64,000 bases of DNA from Ectobius pallidus (taxonomy: Eukaryota > Arthropoda > Insecta > Blattodea > Ectobiidae), in contig CAXKWD010000006.1 in the NCBI GenBank assembly GCA_964059195.1, positions 136,832,039-136,896,038 on the forward strand, given 5' to 3'. Position numbers and translations under genes: made by a program. Of this stretch, positions 56,440 through 64,000 are shown one piece after another. Position 1 is the first letter of the stretch; each line of letters starts with the position of its first letter. Under the pieces are notes generated by a model. It was not told where the DNA came from and ran no database searches. It saw nothing but the letters and a program-made list of their open reading frames with translations.

Positions 56440-57296
56440 GTAAGCTTCCCTGCCACCCTTCATCTCAATAACCCTTGGTATTAAATAAAGTTTCCTTTTC
56501 CAATTACCTGGTTATGTATTCAAGGTAGAAAATATGTTCCACTAGAGATGAGGATCTATAAAATCATGACACACTGGTACACTTTGAGATTTTCCTGGTA
56601 TTGTTGATGTAGAAAATTCTCTCAGGATTCTAGCTATTTATTCCCATTCCAGAGTCAAACTTGGCTCTATTTTTAAGAAGTGAAATGTCGATGTTGAAAT
56701 CAGATTATATTAGAAAGCTGGGAAATAAAGAGGGAATGGATGAGCTATGATTGGGAGGATTTTTAATGAATGCAAACCAATGCAGAAGTTATGGAAGTCT
56801 ATCAATAAGGAGAATGGAAAGGTACGAAAATAATTTTTAAAATGGGGACTCGGCCCCACAGTTTTAGGACATCATACAAACTTTTGACCATATTTTTCAG
56901 GAATGGCAAACTTATCTACCTACAAACGCACCAGGTGAACTTCTTATCAACTTCTTGATCAGATTGACTTCCTCCACTATATCAAAATTCATCAATGGGT
57001 TTTCAAATTTTTTCATAAAAATTTTCTCCCAGATTTCCAGATCTTTGTTTTTTTTTAAGTGATTTTAACCATTTTGCTTTTTTAAAAATCTGGGAGTAGA
57101 GAAAGTAATTCCATTTTTCGACTAATTTTATAAAAATCCCAATAACAATTTTGTTTAAATTTTATACACAAGGTGCTTAATCTAAGAGCTAAAACCTTTA
57201 TCTGAAAAATTTTTTCTGAAAAATTCTCTGAAGGGTAGTTATACTGAAGTACAAAATCTGTTACATTTTATTCATGGAATAGTCTTAATAAATCCT
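56440..57296. other. Intron sequence, no feature seen
   Basis: AT-rich, no recognisable repeat or frame. Confidence 0.4.
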
Positions 57297-57300
57297 ACTC

Positions 57301-57372
57301 AAGATTACGAGTTTCATCACATATATTTGCTTGAAATTCGATCTCGCAAATATATCGATAAACTCGTAATCT
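57301..57372. repeat. Short dispersed palindromic repeat (copy 2)
   Basis: AAGATTACGAGTTT at the left is complementary to AAACTCGTAATCT at the right, with ATATATTTGC / GCAAATATAT as an inner inverted pair. It matches the arms of 1888-1968. Confidence 0.75.
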
Positions 57373-57379
57373 CTCGTGT

Positions 57380-57710
57380 CAAATTCCTCAACTTCTGACT
57401 TCAGATATTCTGGACAGGTTACCCAGTCAGTCATTCGAGGAATTCTGATCTTGAATTCATCAGTATAATTTACCTCTATTTCAAATGTTAGATGCCTACG
57501 ATCTGATGCTGTGGCTTCATTAGATACATGCCAGTTTTTAATCATGTTGCTAACATATGGACAGACCTCATGCAAAACTGGGTTCATCATCTCTATTAAT
57601 AATGTCAATATTATTACTTGACAAATATTCCAAGAAGGAGTCACCTCTAGTGATAATGCCTCTGCTTCCCCACATGGTGTGGGCCACGAATTGTATACTT
57701 AAACCTCAGA
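57380..57710 (-). pseudogene. LINE endonuclease-domain fragment
   Basis: The minus strand reads HTMWGSRGIITRGDSFLEYL with SSNNIDII, and in another frame (57285-57644) WHVSNEATASDRRHLTFEIE and IRIPRMTDWVTCPEYL. These match two blocks of the endonuclease domain of R1/jockey-type LINEs: the HxxWGS...RG block, and the VS(D/N)E...SDHRxIxFE block followed by TDW. Frame changes and lost residues show that it is dead. No reverse transcriptase follows. Confidence 0.7.
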
Positions 57711-58127
57711 ATAGCAATTCGATTAACATTTCGGGTAACATTACGGAAGTCAGACTTGATGCGATACGTATAGAGTGTGAAGTTTTTGTATAATGCCAAA
57801 AAACTGAATCCACATTCCCTGCAATACAGTCACTTATTCCTTTATCAGAGTGTAAAGTGCCCATGCTTAAGATAGAGAAAACTAGGTGAATATAACACAT
57901 CAGATTTTTTTTACAAGTGTGAATCTGCATATTCATAACCCATGAGTAAAAGATTATGGTGCCAATGACATGTCATTCATCATCAACAAGTTGGCGAAGT
58001 TTCATACTGAACATAAATGTGTAGAATCTCCCTCCACATTTTTTTGAAAGGAATTTGCATTAGATATTACATACTAGAAAATACCATATTATGCACTAGA
58101 TCTAGTGTACTTGTGTGTTCCCCATAG
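57711..58127. other. Intron sequence, no feature seen
   Basis: AT-rich remainder of the last intron. Confidence 0.4.
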
Positions 58128-58367
58128 GATGCAGTGTCTGCACTAGGCGGTGCCATAGGTGCCATGCACATCCCTGAGAAATGGTTTCCCGGCACAGTGG
58201 ACATGTACCTCAACTCTCACAACATCATGCACGTCCTGGTTGTGATGGCTGTGTACTCCATGCACCAGGCAACAGTCCGGGATCTTTTATGGATGGCAAA
58301 TGTTGACTGCAGAACAGGGAATCAACCCATAGACACTCTTGGCTTGCAAGACACAGCAGAACTATGA
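58128..58367 (+). CDS. PAQR4: PAQR4-like receptor, terminal exon with stop
   Basis: It begins after CCCCATAG in phase 0 with DAVSALGGAIGAMHIPEKWF and reaches TGA at 58365-58367 (79 codons plus stop). It contains the conserved LPERW-like IPEKWFPG, then NSHNIMHVLVVMAVYSMHQA, whose H-x3-H supplies the last two histidines of the PAQR signature in the seventh membrane segment. RDLLWM follows, as in vertebrate PAQR4 (PDLLWA). The C-terminal tail of about 25 residues (DCRTGNQPIDTLGLQ...) is not conserved with vertebrates. The four exons total about 232 residues. Vertebrate PAQR4 is about 273, so about 50 to 60 N-terminal residues are missing. Confidence 0.93.
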   Translation, partial: DAVSALGGAIGAMHIPEKWFPGTVDMYLNSHNIMHVLVVMAVYSMHQATVRDLLWMANVDCRTGNQPIDTLGLQDTAEL

Positions 58368-59325
58368 CTCGTGCATGCGCAGTGCAAGTGGTTCCAACTC
58401 GCACTTCTTTAGGCGTCTATTGTTAAACAATAACAGTAGTTTTGCAAATGAATCACCATCCACATATAAGAGTGTGAGCTCTATAGTGCTAGTTCACTTA
58501 TTTTTCTTACATCATAGATGTGCACAAAGACTGTAGGTATAGAATAAACTAATCCTGCCTTTCTTCTGCCATATACATCGAAAATTATTTTTTAGTATCC
58601 CAAAACCTGACATTCCTGTCTTAAACAAATATTTTTTTAAGTCACAGCAATATTCTTTAATCTCATCTTAAAGAATATGTAGATATTTTAAACGATTTAA
58701 AATGAATTTAATGGGCCTTAATCTTTAATGTTAGTTGAAGAAATTGGTGAAAAGAATTTTGACAAGTCTCTATCATTAAAAGACGAGTGAAATAATTCTT
58801 ACTAATTATATCATTTTTAAAATCAGCATCAGTGTCTAAATTCCAACAAAATTCAAGCTAAAATAACTTAAGCTGTGTAATTTTGTTTATGCATTCTTAT
58901 CTGTTGCTAAGCAGATAATTTAATGGCTACTTTCTCAAACCTACGTCACAGGTTGAATAGTCCAGTGCGTTTCCCTGAAACTGGATTATAAGTGGTTTAA
59001 CTTGTTTTTACAGGTTGATAAATTTTAACCTAGGTTGAATAAACTGGTCATAAATTTTTTTAATTAGCAGTAACATGCCAACATTGAACACTAAACATAT
59101 TGTCACTTGTTTCTTTCCACCTCTGTTTAAATGAAAAAAATAATGTATAAACTATTTTCCAACAATATTCAAATGAGCAGCCTTATTTCACATGATGATG
59201 ACAATGACAATGAAGCAATAATGGAATGACTGAAGATCAAATGAGGGAACCATGAGGAAATGCCTTGTAAACACATATTTTTCCACTACAAATTTCTATT
59301 TGGATTCCCAGAATGGAGCTCATCA
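58368..59325. other. 3' untranslated region and downstream flank
   Basis: The sequence after the stop is AT-rich and non-coding. Candidate AATAAA signals occur at 58543 and about 59036. No other feature is seen. Confidence 0.5.
58543..58548 (+). promoter_or_regulatory. Candidate polyadenylation signal
   Basis: The first AATAAA downstream of the PAQR4-like stop, about 175 bases after it. A second AATAAA near 59036 is a possible distal site. Confidence 0.5.
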
Positions 59326-59329
59326 CATA

Positions 59330-59643
59330 CAGCAGCAACCCTCTAGTCCAAAAACCCAGATAATTCAAACCCAAAAATTGAACTGAACTCAGAACAAAGT
59401 GCTCAAGCCCTATTTACACGTAGATGAACAAAGGTGAATGACCTTCACTAGCTCGCTTTTAACAACAGCAGCATTCTCATCACAAAATTAACACTGTATG
59501 TTACAAGAATTGAGTATAATTAACTTGTAAACTTCATATATATGCCCTATTATATTAATTATAAATTAACTCTGTTAATCCAAATTTTTGCCAATCCGAA
59601 CAGGCCCACGGTACAATTAGTTTGAACTAGTGGGATTCTGCTG
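59330..59643. mobile_element. Pogo/Tigger-like MITE
   Basis: The ends CAGCAGCAACCCTCTAGTCC and, on the other strand, CAGCAGAATCCCACTAGTTC are inverted repeats with four mismatches. Each is flanked by TA (59328-59329 and 59644-59645), the target used by Tc1/mariner/pogo transposases. At 314 bp with no open frame, it is non-autonomous. Confidence 0.7.
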
Positions 59644-59645
59644 TA

Positions 59646-61180
59646 TTTTTTACTTAAACCTTTTTGGGAAACTCACTATCTAAGGAACAAGTACTGGCAG
59701 ACAATTTGTTTGTATAACACCAGTATTTAAAGAAACTTGAAAGAACATTTGAATAAATATTACAGCAATAAACAATAAGAAATATATAAACATGGCAAAA
59801 CTACATTTTGTTGTGCACATCTATGATTACTCTTGCAGCATCTGACTGAAGCATTTTTATTTGCAGCAGAGCATTAAGAAGAAGAACAATATTTCAAGGA
59901 GGGGACACAGTGAACATTGAACCTTGTTTCCTTCAATTCCTTTATGCCTTGCACCATTTTGGAGTGGTTAATAAGGCTCACTGTCTTCCACTGTAAAATA
60001 TTCATTGTATTCCTCAAGCATCTAGTCACAGACAGAGGCATACAAAATATTATAGAAACAGCAAAGCCATTAAGGCCGAATGCACAGTCAACATTTATAA
60101 ATGAGACTTTAAATGATAAATGCTTATTTCTATTTCATAAAGTATATTAATCATTCAGACATGAGTGGAATTCAAAGTAAACAATATGGGAAAATAATTA
60201 AAAATAACAACTGGAGGAAATGAAAAACAAGAAAATGTGATCAACACACAATGAGGGTCATTTTAAATGATGACTATGAATTTGGCCTTGAAACTTGTGA
60301 TGCAGTGGTCAGGAATTTAAGGGAGACATTCAAGATAGTTAAAGGTACAATACAATAAATGTCTTTTGGATGGCTGAAAAGTACATACAGCAGGTTGTAA
60401 AATTTCAAGTTGCCAGATCACCATTCTGTGGTGGGCAACAAAGATTCAATTTCAAAATATTTTTATCTTATTTACTTAATATTATTTTGTTTCTGTAACA
60501 AATAATCAAATTTAATAGTAGGTAATATGAATAATACTTTGTAATTTGTATCAATCACTTTTTTTCAAACTACTTTCGGGAAAACCTTATTCTTTCAAAA
60601 CATTAGCTTCACTGTCGTCAACTTACTATATAAATTAATATAAATAGGTATTGCTTTGACACTACAATATGTCTGATATTCGTATTTACTTGGAAGCATT
60701 CAGAAATAAACAGAAGTTATCGATACAATTTGACATTCCCACATGACTTTCATCGGTTTTGGTTTCCTATGTTTTAGTCAATCGTTGCTCTAGCTTCTAC
60801 AGTAACAAACAATACACTTCGTGTATACAAAAAATACAAACTATTAATACAGTAGTCTTTTCTTTTAATAGGGAAAATATATCAGCATTATTTATATTAA
60901 AAAAAAAATCTGTAATGTTATACCATATAAAACAAAAATGGCAACTAAAATTCTAAATTTAGCTACAGCTTTCAGATTTGAAATTTCTAGCCCTGACATG
61001 CAGAATATCTGAAGATGAGTGAATTTCACCTTTTCATTGCCCATAAGAATACTATATTAGTACACATACTGAGGGGGAAGATAAGCTGTATCTTTGAAAG
61101 TATGCATGCATGACCATGTGCCTTGCTAGCTGGTCAATAGTAATAATTAAAAGAAATACATTTCATCAAGGGCTGAAGAC
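59646..61180. other. No supported gene
   Basis: AT-rich; only short open frames (77 codons or fewer) with no recognisable content. Confidence 0.45.
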
Positions 61181-61182
61181 GA

Positions 61183-61917
61183 AGGAAAGGTTCCAATGAC
61201 ACCATATAGTGGCATTCCCCCTTTGTATGGCAATGCTGATATGCTGCCTCAATTAGTCGCCAGCCCTAGGATCCCCTGTTGCAACAGCAAGTCTTCTATC
61301 TCTGAAATTAACTTCTTGGCTTCTGCACACCATGTACCAAAAGTCTTGACAGCAAAAACAACAAAATGGTGCTGGTCAACTATGTGACAGTACTTTGTCA
61401 ACTTCAAAGATACATCAGAAATCGCAGCAGAGCCAGGATTTTTGCAGGTGCGTGGTAAATGTGATTAGCTAATGTGTCGACACAGGTAGCATCCCATAAA
61501 AGTGATTTACCCTGACTCAAGAGATTAAGGTCAATCCATCGGGTCTCTTACCATCTGATCGACTAATGCCAACTGGTTCCAAGATAGTCAGGAAACCAGC
61601 AGAGACTAAGGCTCTTTAATTAGGTCATTGATCAAGGAATGCCTGAAAAATCTTCCTGTGTTCTTAGGACAGCTAAACCCATTATGGCCGTAAGGGTCAA
61701 CTCTAGCACCGCAATGGCCCAGGTGTGGATAACAGATTTTACTACCAAGCCACAAGCCTACAGCGATCCTGAAAGGCACATCATCCATTAGAGTACCTAA
61801 GTTAGATGAAGGTAAAGCTCTAAGCCAGGAGCCAGCTTCATTTTCACAAATGGCAAGAAAACATGCTTGGTCAAGATCAGAAGGAGAAGAAGAAACAAGA
61901 AGTTGGTGTATAGGCAT
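61183..61917 (-). pseudogene. LINE C-terminal region, 3' end of a retrotransposon
   Basis: On the minus strand 61606-61917 reads NEAGSWLRALPSSNLGTLMD, FRIAVGLWLGSKICYPHLGH, CGARVDPYGHNGFSCPKNTG and RFFRHSLINDLI. This is the region after the reverse transcriptase in a widespread class of animal LINEs, with its CxCG...H...C zinc-knuckle-like cysteines. Further along, broken frames give SLLWDATCVDTLA and VVFAVKTFGTWCAEAKKLIS, which match the end of the same protein type (WDxTVVDTLA; VETLGxWGPEA). Stops make it dead. The reverse transcriptase itself is absent upstream, so it is 5'-truncated. Confidence 0.8.
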
Positions 61918-62027
61918 GGTGTTTATATTATCCCACTCTTTCTGTACCTCAGGATGAGCTTGAAAATCCTGTTCAGGGTTTAAAAGTCCTTAACTTCCAA
62001 GAGCCTCTGACAAATGGCAGATGGCAG

Positions 62028-62028
<1 letters not shown>

Positions 62029-62061
<33 letters not shown>
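62029..62061. repeat. (ATT)n microsatellite
   Basis: About eleven ATT units directly beyond the upstream limit of the LINE fragment. Confidence 0.95.
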
Positions 62062-62062
<1 letters not shown>

Positions 62063-62750
62063 CTTAACTTCATCACCATGATTTAAAAAAACAGATTTGA
62101 CAAAATCAGCCATGAGCCGAAACCAAGAAAGCAGGAAGACTCAAAAAATGAATTTTCAACCAAAAAACTTTGTAGCCACTATAATCTACTTATTAATAAT
62201 ATTAGTCTAAAGATTTGATATTATCTTATTAGTACTATTATTAATCTTATACAAATAAGTTCCTAATAATAATTTAAATTTGTTGTTTTATAATATTATT
62301 CATAGTTTCTCACAAATAAAATATAAGTTATCTTCTTGTTGGATTCATTACCACTGCATCACTACTTCTAAGGAGTGAATACTTTACGTGTAATGTGAAA
62401 CTGAAGGCACTAAAGAATTCATTTTGAACACTACAAGATGTAATAAGATATTAGTAAAGACAGAGAGAGAGCATTAAAAAAAAGTTGTTATGTAATCTGT
62501 AAGTTACTTATTTCATTTAATTATAAGGAGAAAAAGACCTTTATAAACTGTTGAGATAAAAATTTAATTAGGCTTTAGCTAATGATTAAGATGGTAAAAT
62601 AACATATAAATTTTGATGGCTTACTGGTGTGATAAAACATTGTTATAACATGGCAAGACATCTGATAGTTTTCTTCTCAATTAAGGCTATAGGTGATCCT
62701 ATAGGTTGATGGACTATTCCTCCAAAAATCTGAATTAAGTTCCAGAATGT
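62062..62750. other. No feature seen
   Basis: AT-rich sequence without recognisable frames or repeats. Confidence 0.4.
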
Positions 62751-62756
62751 ATATGT

Positions 62757-62880
62757 GAAAAATATCTGTCAGTCTGTCAGTATGCACAATAACTAGAATA
62801 TGCTTTATCAGACTTTCATGAAACTTAGTATACACACTTATAACATCCATAGGGCCAAATCGGTTGGCCGGTACCTGAGT
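62757..62880 (-). repeat. Single dispersed copy of the 24-kb tandem-repeat monomer
   Basis: On the minus strand it reads GGTACCGGCCAACCGATTTG, a TATGGATGTTATAAGTGTGT segment, CTAAGTTTCATGAAAGTCTG and ATAAAGCATATTCTAGTTAT, and then GACAGACTGACAGA. This is the same order as unit 5 plus the microsatellite at 24644-24818. One unit only. Confidence 0.75.
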
Positions 62881-64000
62881 AACTATTAATTAACCATCAT
62901 AGGTTTTTAAATAGCAAATCATCACTAGAGATACTACAAAGCTAATTCACTCACTGATATAATTGTTTGCCCACTTCCAAAAGAGCCAAAAACTTGATAT
63001 TTACAGCTTGTTGCCTGTAACCAACATAAATATTCCAAAATTTAGCAATGTTTTTTTCCCCCTAACAAAATTCAACATGGCAGACACAACTTTAAGATCT
63101 GTGCAGACCTTCTTTGGAGGCTTATAGTAGCTAAACGGTGAGTCATATCAAAAACCGATTGCACCAGCAGTCACAAAGTTTGACTTTTTGTCACATCTCC
63201 ATTAGCTGTACCAATAGTTTCTTCAATATGGCCTGATAACTCCAACTGGAACTTTGTTTTAATGGTTTATCTGATTGCATTCTCTCCTCAAAGGGACAGG
63301 TTGGCCACAGTGACTAATTTTGTACATAATAGGCCAACCACTGTAGGGAAGTCAACACTTTTTTTTTTTTAAATGTTAGATTAGAGATTTTGTAGGTCCT
63401 AACACCATGTCACTCCAAGAAATTTGAGCTACTAGTAAATCTGTGCAGTGTTTTGACTGTGCCAAGGAAAATTGGACAACTAGTAAAATAATCAAGTAGT
63501 ACACTCTCAAACAGTCACATACAATGTTTAAAAATATATGTACAGCTGAATGCAAAAAGGATAGGCTGACTCTTGTTCATAGGAAAATGGAATTCTATGG
63601 AATGGTTCAAACGAGGGTCATTCCATCCCAGGTCAAAACCCTCTTGGTCATAATTTTTTTTCATAGTTTAATGTATTTTCATTGAAATTATAACATTTTA
63701 TGGCCTTAACTCTGCCAGGCAAAATAAAATACTATTATTATTATGATGGAAGTCCATCAACTTATTCAATGCCCTATAAAATGAGACTGAAAGAATAGCT
63801 AGCAAAAGAAGCTTCAAGGATATAGGTTATTTATAATAAGTGTTTCTCACAGTTAGTGTAATTACTGGAAAACTGAGCCACTGGCAATTATATTGTGCTG
63901 TAATATCAGCAATCTTCTTTGTTATAGTTAATTTTTTTGTTACTGTTATATTTAAATATTATTTTCTCATAATTTAATATGGAGAAGGTGAAGAGATATG
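62881..64000. other. No supported gene
   Basis: AT-rich to the window end. No open frame longer than about 60 codons with recognisable content. Confidence 0.45.

Overview
The window is animal nuclear DNA: AT-rich, gene-poor, full of transposon remnants, with one intron-split host gene. PAQR family membership, GT/AG introns of 1 to 13 kb, hAT, mariner, pogo-like and Penelope-like elements, non-LTR retrotransposons and tRNA-derived SINEs all fit a large arthropod genome. A hemimetabolous insect is my best guess, but nothing here fixes the order. There is no bacterial operon, CRISPR array, rRNA or viral genome.

Host gene. Four exons on the + strand (41537-41755, 55013-55116, 56302-56439, 58128-58367) join in frame through consensus splice sites. 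They encode about 232 C-terminal residues of a seven-transmembrane PAQR protein closest to PAQR4, followed by a candidate polyadenylation signal at 58543. The N-terminal exon(s) were not found and probably lie upstream. A possible alternative terminal exon sits in the 13-kb intron at 51904-52028.

Layout. 1-20 kb: SINEs, hAT MITEs with 8-bp target duplications, a dead mariner transposase, a MITE carrying a minisatellite, a SINE nested in another SINE, and two direct copies of a 0.6-0.8 kb element. 20-34 kb: a mariner-type element with 242-bp inverted ends, a 5-unit tandem repeat, a decayed 1.3-kb hAT transposon, LINE C-terminal remnants, and a cluster of three DNA elements. 34.8-38.6 kb: two near-identical Penelope-like copies (reverse transcriptase plus GIY-YIG) joined head to head, each ending in a hammerhead-ribozyme-like fold overlapping the 3' end of its ORF. 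41.5-58.4 kb: the PAQR4-like gene, whose introns hold an antisense CR1/jockey-type LINE with a 747-codon open frame, a hAT MITE, a 123-bp-arm palindrome made of two tRNA-like sequences, and a mariner-derived foldback. 58-64 kb: a pogo-like MITE, a LINE C-terminal fragment, and one dispersed copy of the tandem-repeat monomer.

Most striking pattern. Inverted duplication of an element's 3' part recurs in unrelated elements: Penelope 34839-38634, mariner 53890-54519 and mariner-type 20622-21556. The tRNA palindrome 50711-50966 is a fourth head-to-head structure.
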